Shown here piece by piece: positions 1 through 6,340 of a DNA stretch of 12,672 nt. Both the position numbers and the translations under genes were made by a program. Source of the DNA: Flavobacterium sp. (GTDB taxonomy: Bacteria > Bacteroidota > Bacteroidia > Flavobacteriales > Flavobacteriaceae); NCBI GenBank assembly GCA_030151565.1, contig JASLDM010000113.1:1-12672 (forward strand). Direction: 5' to 3'. Below the pieces are notes generated by a model. The model was given only the letters and a program-made list of their open reading frames with translations, was not told the DNA's origin and made no database searches. Position 1 is the stretch's first letter. Every line of letters starts with the position of its first letter.

Positions 1-550
1 ATAAGGATGATATTCTTTTTTAGAAACTAACTTGATCTCCTAGTTTTACAAGCTTACAGCTTTGATCCAAATCGACTTGACAATAGGTCGTGAAGTGGTT
101 TTAGATTGTACTTGTTCGGGACAAGTTCGAGACAAGTACCACAGCCACTCGGAAATCAGCTTTTTTTCGGTAGGTGAGTGGTACGAATGTGGTGGATGTG
201 TGGTACAAGGTGCGTTTAAGTCACTACTGGCTTAGGGATGAAGTGGATTTGACTAGGTTTTTTTATATGTTTTAATAACGATTAGTTGGCACAGAAGGTT
301 CTTTAAGTTGTGGCTTTTCAATTGATTATTTTGATTTTCTCTTAAGCGAAACTGTGTGATTTGATGAGAATAGTATTAAAATTGCGTGGATTGTAATTTG
401 ATTTTAATTATTTACAAGGTGTTTGTGTTTAATACTTAATCTCGATTGGGGCTTGGATAGTGTTTTTTCTTCTTCTAATCAATGCTAAGCTATTTTTTTA
501 TACAAAAGGTAGATAGAGTAGGATGGTCGAGTTTGGGGCTGTAAGGGCTT
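1..550. other. Long non-coding stretch left of the cobalamin operon
   Basis: No convincing gene is seen on either strand. The first 40 bases have stops in all three plus frames. The minus strand is open only in short runs that lack ATG starts. The left part (about 44-235) is visibly richer in G+C than the rest and contains a repeat cluster and a start-poor open frame, both listed separately. From about 240 to 550 the sequence is AT-rich with homopolymer runs, and I see no RNA gene, repeat or clear promoter there. Confidence 0.6.
108..206. repeat. Cluster of short inverted and direct repeats
   Basis: GTACTTGT (108-115) is the inverse of ACAAGTAC (132-139). CTTGT (111-115) also pairs with ACAAG (121-125), so two alternative hairpins compete. 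The units TTCGGGACAAG (116-126) and TTCGAGACAAG (126-136) are near-identical tandem 11-mers. GTACCAC (136-142) is the inverse of GTGGTAC at 178-184, which recurs directly at 200-206. The structure is visible in the sequence; its role is unknown. It could be a small dispersed intergenic repeat or the end of a decayed element. There is no transposase nearby. Confidence 0.4.
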
Positions 551-590
551 AAAATAAAAAAAGCAATCTGTAGAAGATTGCTTTTTATTT
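551..590 (-). terminator. Rho-independent terminator of the cobalamin operon
   Basis: A perfect 12-bp inverted repeat (558-569 with 575-586, AAAAAGCAATCT and its complement) encloses a 5-nt loop. On the minus strand the stem runs into a T-rich tract (TTTTTTTATTTT), starting about 20 nt after the stop of the last operon gene. The A/T-rich flanks could also let it work weakly on the plus strand, but the plus strand has no gene ending here. Confidence 0.85.
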
Positions 591-606
591 ATAGAACTAA
601 CTTGGG

Positions 607-1704
607 TTATTTTTTATTTTTTTCGATACGCTCAACAGTTAAGCCATCCATACAGAAATAAACAGCGGTGTTTGGTCCGTAAGCTCCAGAATCAGAAGTG
701 TCTAATTGGAATAATAAGTATTTAACTTTACCTAATGAAGATAAATCTACTTGTTGCCAGTTTAACGAAATCTCATTTACACCATTTCTAAAATCTACAA
801 AGTAATGTTCAACTACTTCAGTGCTTATTTTGTTTGTATCATCAACACCGTAAATATTGATTTTGAAAAAGTCTCCTTGTGTGAATTTTCTAGCAAAAGA
901 ATCTCCGTTTAAGATTCCGTAATATGGCCAAGGGTGAATAGCCATATTTAAATTTACAGCTTTGTATTCGTTTTTATTGTCGTCTATTTTGATCCAGTTA
1001 GAATACATTTTTTCATCAAAAACACCTTCTTCTGCCTCATAGTCTTTTCCGTAGTATCCCCAGAATCCAACTAAGTATGGAGATCCTTTTCCTTTAAGAC
1101 CACCTTGAGCCATATTACCCCATTGGTTTTCAATCCAACCGCCTGAGTTTCCTTCTCCTTGGTCAGAATTGTCTTGTACATTAGAAACAGTAAATCCGTC
1201 CCAAGTGTTCCACTCTGGGATTGCTGTATGTGAAAACTTGAAAATTTGAGATTGAACATATGTACCATCTACATAAGTGTCTTTCCAATATTTTCCATCT
1301 AAAGAAGTAATACCATCATTTAGATTGAAATTTGTTAAGTCTAAAGTAACGTAGTTGTACGTTGCTGATTTTACAACTTCGATGTCATAACGGTAGAAGC
1401 TTTTAACATCGTTGTTGATTGTTTTAAGTGTGATAACATATTTCCCAGGTTCAGCATAAGAATGGGTTAATGTTGATTCTGTTGAAAGTTCGTTATTTCC
1501 GTCAAACCAGAAGAATTGTGTACCTTCAGTAGCGATTTTAGGATCGATAGTAAATTCTTTCTTGGTTTCTGTCTTGATTTTTGAGGTCTGCTCAATTACA
1601 GAAGGAATGCCGTTGTCATCACTACTACAAGAAGTTATTGTTCCTACAAGTAGGAAAGCAGCTAGGAAATAAGCAAAAGCTTTGTTTAAACGAATTGTTT
1701 TCAT
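607..1704 (-). CDS. Surface lipoprotein with PKD-like segment and DUF4465-type domain; last gene of cobalamin operon
   Basis: The 365-residue protein has a lipoprotein signal with Cys26 (TSC|SSDD). The S-D-D after Cys resembles the surface-export signal of Flavobacteriia lipoproteins. Residues about 44-112 look like a PKD-type beta-sandwich (H-S-Y-A-E-P-G-K-Y-V near 81-90). Residues about 118-360 match the DUF4465 pattern: D-L-T-N-F, W-D-G-F-T-V-S-N (168-175), N-Q-W and a G-S-P-Y stretch. Proteins of this type are often encoded beside btuB/btuG in Bacteroidota, and a surface lipoprotein called BtuH binds B12 in gut Bacteroides. Whether this protein is a BtuH equivalent cannot be settled from sequence alone. 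Its start codon overlaps the stop of the gene before it by one base (TAATG, minus strand), which suggests coupled translation. A terminator follows. Inferred role: corrinoid capture, or support of the BtuB/BtuG complex on the outer surface. Confidence 0.85.
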   Translation of the reverse strand: MKTIRLNKAFAYFLAAFLLVGTITSCSSDDNGIPSVIEQTSKIKTETKKEFTIDPKIATEGTQFFWFDGNNELSTESTLTHSYAEPGKYVITLKTINNDVKSFYRYDIEVVKSATYNYVTLDLTNFNLNDGITSLDGKYWKDTYVDGTYVQSQIFKFSHTAIPEWNTWDGFTVSNVQDNSDQGEGNSGGWIENQWGNMAQGGLKGKGSPYLVGFWGYYGKDYEAEEGVFDEKMYSNWIKIDDNKNEYKAVNLNMAIHPWPYYGILNGDSFARKFTQGDFFKINIYGVDDTNKISTEVVEHYFVDFRNGVNEISLNWQQVDLSSLGKVKYLLFQLDTSDSGAYGPNTAVYFCMDGLTVERIEKNKK

Positions 1705-2696
1705 TATTGAATTGTTTTAATATTTATGTTTGATAAGTGCAAGTTCTGAACACCAGTGATTTCTGTTGAAACTTCGCCAAGTTGTCCTGCTTCTTGGTTA
1801 ATTCCAGTGTATACTTTGATGAAGTCAACGCCTGGTAGTGTTACTTTTTTTCCGTTTTTGTCTACAGCCCAAGATATGTCAATGGCAGAAGCATCGTCAT
1901 TATTTGGTGCGTTATCAGCATATCCAAAAGGATAACTATACTGTACCCAATAACTTCCGTTTTTGCTTTCATCAACGGCATTGTTTGGTAATAATGTTCC
2001 TTTAAAGGTTATCTTGTTTTCTGTTATCCATTGTGGGTAATAGCTTTGTTTATGAAAAACATTTTTAGATTTATAACCGCTATTGCCTTGATTATCTTCC
2101 CAGAAAATATATTCTGCGTGGTTTCCTACAAGCTGTTCTTTTTCTGCAGTAGGCTTGTGGTACGTGATTTCGTAGTTTTTAATTGTGGTGTCTTTGTAAT
2201 ATTCACTTCCAGCAATTTCATACCATTCGTCTGCATCAGGAATTCCATTTTTATTAAAATCGTAAGCCACTAAGATGATTCCAGGTTCGCAACTTCCTCC
2301 TCTTTTACTGGCTTCTTTATTTGGGTTTCCCTCTGCCCAGAAGGAGTTTCCAAGAACTCTAAAGTCTCTTAAACCTTCTTTGTTTTCAATAGTTTGATCA
2401 AAACCAACAACTACGTATCCACCAAAACCGCCTAATGAAATCATTCCGTCTCCTTTTGGATCAGTTAGTTTTTTTTCTACTTTTTTTAAGATGCTTTCAG
2501 GGGTGTCTCCTGATTTGTATTCTGGTAGCTTGTTTGTAAATTGTCCAACACCAGGCAAGAAGTCTAATACTTTAGTTACGTGGTTGTTTTTATTGGTAGG
2601 ATTAGGGCTATTATCGTCAGAAGTACAGCTTGTAGCCAATGCTCCTAAAAAGATTGCTAAGCTTGCGAATTGAATTGAGAGTCTTGTTTTTTTCAT
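1704..2696 (-). CDS. Surface lipoprotein with EF-hand-like calcium loop; third gene of cobalamin operon
   Basis: The 330-residue protein starts with a lipoprotein signal (Cys24, A-T-S-C, then T-S-D-D-N), again suggesting export to the cell surface. It belongs to the family usually named only cell surface protein in Bacteroidota and commonly found next to btuG. Visible hallmarks are G-G-F-G-G-Y-V-V-V-G-F-D (89-100), an EF-hand-like loop D146-x-N148-x-N150-G-x-x-D154-x-D156-E157, and a C-terminal stretch with A-I-D-I-S-W-A-V-D (271-279) and D-F-I-K-V-Y-T (291-297). No enzyme motif is seen. The gene lies 6 nt after btuG, and its stop overlaps the next start. The family has no function known to me. 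From the operon I infer a part in surface binding or uptake of cobamides, perhaps stabilised by calcium. Confidence 0.85.
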   Translation of the reverse strand: MKKTRLSIQFASLAIFLGALATSCTSDDNSPNPTNKNNHVTKVLDFLPGVGQFTNKLPEYKSGDTPESILKKVEKKLTDPKGDGMISLGGFGGYVVVGFDQTIENKEGLRDFRVLGNSFWAEGNPNKEASKRGGSCEPGIILVAYDFNKNGIPDADEWYEIAGSEYYKDTTIKNYEITYHKPTAEKEQLVGNHAEYIFWEDNQGNSGYKSKNVFHKQSYYPQWITENKITFKGTLLPNNAVDESKNGSYWVQYSYPFGYADNAPNNDDASAIDISWAVDKNGKKVTLPGVDFIKVYTGINQEAGQLGEVSTEITGVQNLHLSNINIKTIQ

Positions 2697-2702
2697 TTTT
2701 GA

Positions 2703-3839
2703 TTATTTAGTTACAAAGGCGAAATGTGCAGGAATATTTCCGCCTGTAGTTTTCCATTTTAATTTTCCGTCTGGAGTATAGCAGTGCACGAACCCAGTTC
2801 CTACATAGTCTTGTGCATCTGTTATGTAAATTTCTTTAGTGCTTGGGTTGACAGCAATACCATAGGGAATTAGAATACCCTTTTCGGTTCCGTCTGTTAT
2901 GATGTTTTCCGTAATTAGTTCTTTAGTGGTGGTATTTAAAATGCCGTAGCTAACTTTGTTTTGCCCTGTTTGATGTTTAAAAGCAGTGGCATAGAAATAA
3001 AGTTTGTCTTCATCAATAGTCATATTTGAGACGGCTAAGTTCATTTTCTGCTTTAATTGATCTGTGTTAGCGTCAATTACGTATAAGTTGGGATCCACGT
3101 CATAATAGTCTCCTCTAGAGCTTACATAAATGTCTCCTTTTTTGTCTATTTGCATGCGGTGTAAGTTAATGCCGACTTCGATTTTTTTGATTTCTTGAAA
3201 AGTAGTTAGGTCTACTACCGAAACCGTTGTATCGTAATTTGGAACGCGGTATCCCCCTGAATTTGCTACGTATAATTTATTGTTATGAACGACCATCTCT
3301 TCAGGCTGATATCCTACTGGTGTTTTTCGTGTTACTTGAAGACTTACGGTGTCGATCTCGGCAACAAAACCAATTTCAGCATTGGGGTTTATTTCGACTT
3401 TTCCAGCATAGGAACTCACGTACACTTTTCCGTTATTGAAAGCTAAATAGCGGCAATTTGGAACGTGAATTTGAGCGATATGATAACCGCTTTTAACATC
3501 AAATACTTCAACAAAGTTTGAAACATTGATTGTTGCATATGCTTTGTTTCCATAAATTTTGATGTCGTTTCCAACATCACCAAGCTCTTTTGTTATTGAA
3601 GGATTGCGTTCGGAAAAAATATCACGCGTATAAATTCCTTGATCTGCATCAAAAAAATCAATAGACGCACGGTTCATTCCCATATTTCCTTCATTGAGGA
3701 GATAGAATCCTTGTATGGTTTCATTAGGCTCGGGAATAGAAACTTGTGAGCTGTCTGATAAGAAAATCATTTCGTCTTTTCGACAGCTGCTAAAAACTAT
3801 CGCTAGGAGACTAATATAAAGTAATGTGGTTAATTTCAT
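2703..3839 (-). CDS. btuG: BtuG-type surface corrinoid-binding beta-propeller lipoprotein
   Basis: The 378-residue protein has the DUF5074/YncE-like beta-propeller pattern throughout. Recognisable BtuG segments are G-F-Y-L-L-N-E-G-N-M-G near the mature N-terminus, E-L-G-D-V-G-N-D-I, P-N-C-R-Y, V-G-Y-Q-P-E-E-M-V-V, N-S-G-G-Y-R-V-P-N-Y, S-S-R-G-D-Y-Y, I-P-Y-G-I-A-V-N-P and the final I-P-A-H-F-A-F. In Bacteroides, BtuG is a surface lipoprotein that binds cobalamin very tightly and caps BtuB, handing the ligand to the channel. The signal peptide ends at Cys19, followed by R-K-D-E, which fits the K-(D/E)2 lipoprotein export signal described in Bacteroidota, so surface display is expected. The start codon overlaps the btuB stop by 4 nt (ATGA), implying translational coupling and matched amounts of the two partners. 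Length is normal and no damage is visible. Confidence 0.93.
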   Translation of the reverse strand: MKLTTLLYISLLAIVFSSCRKDEMIFLSDSSQVSIPEPNETIQGFYLLNEGNMGMNRASIDFFDADQGIYTRDIFSERNPSITKELGDVGNDIKIYGNKAYATINVSNFVEVFDVKSGYHIAQIHVPNCRYLAFNNGKVYVSSYAGKVEINPNAEIGFVAEIDTVSLQVTRKTPVGYQPEEMVVHNNKLYVANSGGYRVPNYDTTVSVVDLTTFQEIKKIEVGINLHRMQIDKKGDIYVSSRGDYYDVDPNLYVIDANTDQLKQKMNLAVSNMTIDEDKLYFYATAFKHQTGQNKVSYGILNTTTKELITENIITDGTEKGILIPYGIAVNPSTKEIYITDAQDYVGTGFVHCYTPDGKLKWKTTGGNIPAHFAFVTK

Positions 3840-5908
3840 AATTCAAAACTTAAAGTAAGGCGGAAGTTGCGGCCTGGCATTGGGAAATTAGTTACCACTT
3901 CATAATATTGATTGGCTAAATTATTTGCTTCAAGGGTGCTCTTGAAGTTGTAATTCTTCCATTTAAAGCTTTTTTGCAATGATAAATCGTGCGTGTACCA
4001 CGGTTGTATTTCGTTCCTTTTTATGTTGTTTTTATTTCCATTATATCGCTTTCCTACATAGATAAAGCTATAGTTTAGTGCCCAATCTTTATAGTCCAGT
4101 TCGAGAATTGCAGAACCAGAATGCCAAGGAGTGTAAGGAATTTGATCGCCATAAAATGAGGGCTTTCCTTGAGGCGTTTTACTTTTGTCTTTGGCGGTTG
4201 TGTATTCGTATGTTAGCGTTGTGTTTAAAAACAAATCCTCTGTTAGCGCAATAGTTGTATTTGCAGTGGATTCAATTCCAATATTTTCCACTTTACCTAA
4301 ATTGGTCATCATCCAACGCATCATACTAGAGGTAGGCGATGCAATAATTTTATCCGTAATATTAGCGTGGTAAGCTTCTGACGAAAAGCGGAAATGTCTG
4401 ATTGGCCCACTTGTATAGTGCTTGCTGTATGTAGCGCCTACGTTGAACTGTCTTGAGACTTCTGGTTTTAAGTTTGCGGTTCCTAGTTGTGTGTAATACA
4501 GGTCGTTAAATGTTGGTAATCTAAAGATGTGTTTGTAAAAACTATGAACTACAAAATCTTGATCTTCGAATGGTTTGTAGCTCAAGAATATTGAAGGAGC
4601 ATAGGCCGATCGATCGGGTGCTTGTAAGTTATAACGTACTTTTTCTTTAGTGAATGTTCCCAATAAATTTGCTTGTGCTTTTACTTTTCCTAAGTCAAGA
4701 GAAGTTGCTAAAGCTGTTATCAAGCTGATGCGCTCAGGGTAACTGAAAGGTGTTCCTTGTCCTTTTCTAGTAGCGTTTAGTTTGTTGTATTGTAAGTCTG
4801 TAGCAAATGATACTTCCCAAATAGGAGATATTTTGTAATGATGTGCAGCAGATATGTACCAATCTTGTTGATAAAAGGTGTTGTCGAACTGAGGGTTGTA
4901 GGTAACTTCCTCTTCTTGAAAGGCAACTGTTTTGCGTGATTTGTAATGCATCAAATCATAAGAAAACTTTCCCTTTAAAAGAAACTGATAACGATCTGTA
5001 ACAAAGCGTGTCCATGACGCTTGAGCCATTACATTTTTATCTGCTTGGCGTTCGTTGATATTTTCAGTTTCCATAGTAATGTCACTTTTTTTGATCACAT
5101 TTCCAGGTAAACCTCTGTCAGACTGATAGTAGTAAATATTGGCTTTCCAATCATTTCGATCGTCTTGACCATACCACGCATTCTCAATTCTAAACGCTTC
5201 GATATCGCTATTTTTACGATGGCCAATTGTGTCGTAGGCAACACTTCCGTCTAAATTATGACGTTTTTGCCTAAACTTATAACGCCCATTTGAGTATAAG
5301 TATTCAGCACTAAAGGTTGTGCTTATTTGGTCGTTTAATTTATAATCTGCACGAATGGAAGGATTGTTTAATTGGATGCTTCCCATTCTATATTTTCCTG
5401 CAATGTTTATGTTTTTAGAGTCTTTAAACACGGGTTTTTTGGTTTGTATGTAAACTGTGGCTGCGGAGGCAAACTCCTTTGCAGACTGGAAAATAGTACT
5501 GCGTTGCCCATTGTAAAGTGTGATTGACTCTATGTTGTCTAAAGAGAATTTACCCAAGTCAATAACGCCATTTTGGGCATTGCCTAATTGGATGCCGTTG
5601 TAAAAAACACCAACGTGTTGACTTCCCATATTACGTACATCAACGGTTTTTAAACCTCCCATTCCACCATAATCTTTTATTTTTACACCAGAAAAATAAC
5701 GTAATGCATCAGCAACACTATGGCTATTGAGACGTTCAAGCTCTTCTCCAGACAGGATTTGCGTTGGAATTAAATCTTTGAAAGGTTCTTTTTGAATAAC
5801 AATTTCGTGTAGCGATGTAATACTATCCATTTCTTGGGAAAGCGATTTCCCGCCAAACAATAAGAAAAAACAGGTTAATAAAGTAAAGGCTTTGGTTTTT
5901 AAGTACAT
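3836..5908 (-). CDS. btuB: BtuB-type TonB-dependent vitamin B12 outer-membrane receptor
   Basis: The 690-residue protein has a Sec signal peptide (about 1-25, ending S-L-S-Q). It then has a TonB-box-like segment (L-H-E-I-V-I, 33-38), a plug domain (about 43-157, with S-V-A-D-A-L and V-D-V-R-N-M-G) and a long beta-barrel ending N-F-P-M-P-G-R-N-F-R with a terminal S-F-E-L strand. It lacks the N-terminal carboxypeptidase-regulatory-like domain of SusC proteins, which fits a small-molecule siderophore/B12-type receptor. The cobalamin riboswitch upstream and the adjoining btuG make B12 or other cobamides the probable substrate; energy would come from TonB-ExbBD encoded elsewhere. It is the first gene of a four-gene unit, preceded by a long leader. 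The ATG at 5908 is the only reasonable start, directly before the signal peptide. Confidence 0.93.
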   Translation of the reverse strand: MYLKTKAFTLLTCFFLLFGGKSLSQEMDSITSLHEIVIQKEPFKDLIPTQILSGEELERLNSHSVADALRYFSGVKIKDYGGMGGLKTVDVRNMGSQHVGVFYNGIQLGNAQNGVIDLGKFSLDNIESITLYNGQRSTIFQSAKEFASAATVYIQTKKPVFKDSKNINIAGKYRMGSIQLNNPSIRADYKLNDQISTTFSAEYLYSNGRYKFRQKRHNLDGSVAYDTIGHRKNSDIEAFRIENAWYGQDDRNDWKANIYYYQSDRGLPGNVIKKSDITMETENINERQADKNVMAQASWTRFVTDRYQFLLKGKFSYDLMHYKSRKTVAFQEEEVTYNPQFDNTFYQQDWYISAAHHYKISPIWEVSFATDLQYNKLNATRKGQGTPFSYPERISLITALATSLDLGKVKAQANLLGTFTKEKVRYNLQAPDRSAYAPSIFLSYKPFEDQDFVVHSFYKHIFRLPTFNDLYYTQLGTANLKPEVSRQFNVGATYSKHYTSGPIRHFRFSSEAYHANITDKIIASPTSSMMRWMMTNLGKVENIGIESTANTTIALTEDLFLNTTLTYEYTTAKDKSKTPQGKPSFYGDQIPYTPWHSGSAILELDYKDWALNYSFIYVGKRYNGNKNNIKRNEIQPWYTHDLSLQKSFKWKNYNFKSTLEANNLANQYYEVVTNFPMPGRNFRLTLSFEL

Positions 5909-5930
5909 TTTGTGACGTCGCTTTAGTTTA

Positions 5931-5962
5931 GATTCGCACTTTGGTTAAAGACGAAACGAATC
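5931..5962 (-). promoter_or_regulatory. Hairpin in the btuB leader near the start codon
   Basis: GATTCG (5931-5936) and CGAATC (5957-5962) form a 6-bp stem. Nested inside, CTTT and AAAG enclose an AACC tetraloop in the RNA. The base of the stem lies about 22 nt before the btuB ATG. There is no following U-tract, so it is not an intrinsic terminator. It may shape access to the start region, but that is inference. Confidence 0.4.
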
Positions 5963-6001
5963 ACTACTATAGTCATCGACTTCAGAAAGAGATTACGTTT
6001 T

Positions 6002-6020
6002 TGCTTTAGTCCCGAAAGCA
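6002..6020 (-). promoter_or_regulatory. Candidate P13/L13 kissing hairpin of the cobalamin riboswitch
   Basis: In the RNA, UGCUUU and AAAGCA form a 6-bp stem with the 7-nt loop CGGGACU, 17 nt after the riboswitch core. The loop bases CGGG are complementary to CCCG (plus-strand 6129-6132), the loop of the P5 element in the core. In well-studied cobalamin riboswitches the L5-L13 kissing contact is what couples ligand binding to expression, so this hairpin sits where such an element is expected. The following bases are A-rich, not U-rich, so it does not terminate transcription by itself. Confidence 0.5.
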
Positions 6021-6035
6021 TCAAACACTTTAAAA

Positions 6036-6190
6036 TTGGCAGGTATTCTGACTTGCTCTTAACGAATTTCCTTCCCATTTTTCAACAGTGGATTTTTGTA
6101 TTCGTATCTTTGAATGAGCTTACAGCAGCGGGTCTGTTCAGGACTTCCACCTGATTCCCTTTTAAGTTGACGTGCAACAACCAAAATTAT
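6036..6190 (-). ncRNA. Cobalamin (B12) riboswitch controlling the btuB operon
   Basis: On the minus strand, several conserved cobalamin riboswitch parts appear in the right order. A small GTTG/CAAC hairpin (6166-6178) comes first. Next is GGGAATC-AGGTGGAAGTCCTGA, where UCAGG pairs with CCUGA. The B12 box follows, with CAG-ACCCG-CUG and GCTGTAAGC (about 6119-6136). Then come CCACTG...TGGGAAGG (6070-6091) and the closing GTCAGAATACCTGCC (6038-6052). ACGAAT pairs with ATTCGT to close the peripheral arm. This is a near-textbook set, so identification is strong even though outer boundaries are approximate. When bound to a cobamide it should lower expression of the four downstream genes. The core ends about 130 nt before the btuB start, leaving an unusually long expression platform. 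Confidence 0.95.
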
Positions 6191-6194
6191 AGGG

Positions 6195-6202
6195 CAAATA
6201 TA
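6195..6202 (-). promoter_or_regulatory. Bacteroidota-type -7 box of the btuB operon
   Basis: The minus strand reads TATATTTG, an exact TAnnTTTG match, placed so that transcription would begin a few bases later, just before the first paired element of the riboswitch. No good TTG-type -33 element is visible at the usual distance, so the box is supported mainly by its sequence and position. Confidence 0.65.
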
Positions 6203-6319
6203 ACTAAAATAACAGAATTTTAAAGAGGTCATTTCGAATTGCTATTCAGTATGTTAGTGTTCTGGGAAAGTGTTCTTTGTTCACTCTAAAATAATCACGG
6301 TCAATTAGTGAGTTTTTGG

Positions 6320-6327
6320 TATTTTTG
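6320..6327 (+). promoter_or_regulatory. -7 box for the EamA transporter gene
   Basis: TATTTTTG matches TAnnTTTG and lies 13 nt before the ATG at 6341. It sits inside the alternative longer reading frame that would begin with GTG at 6308, which argues against that longer start. The leader would be very short. A clear -33 element is not seen. Confidence 0.5.
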
Positions 6328-6340
6328 CAAAAAAAATAAA

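Noticed and set aside
23..100. A short minus-strand frame of 26 codons ending at 23 that looks somewhat protein-like
   Set aside because: It is bounded by a stop at 101-103, has no ATG, and overlaps the more open plus-strand frame; at this length chance is the simpler explanation.
118..142. A tRNA-like 3' end, because GTTCGAGAC followed by ACC resembles a T-loop and tail
   Set aside because: The flanking bases do not form a T-stem, and no matching acceptor, D or anticodon arms are found upstream.
2031..2273. Plus-strand open frame of 80 codons inside the EF-hand lipoprotein gene
   Set aside because: It lies antisense to a well-supported coding region and encodes a low-complexity hydrophobic peptide typical of the reverse frame of AT-rich genes.
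5971..5981. AGTC-ATC-GACT mini-hairpin in the btuB leader
   Set aside because: A 4-bp stem with a 3-nt loop is too weak to propose as a regulatory element on its own.
6308..6340. Eleven-residue N-terminal extension of the EamA transporter from a GTG start
   Set aside because: A TAnnTTTG box lies inside it, the encoded residues do not look like a transporter N-terminus, and the ATG at 6341 has a typical A-rich start context.
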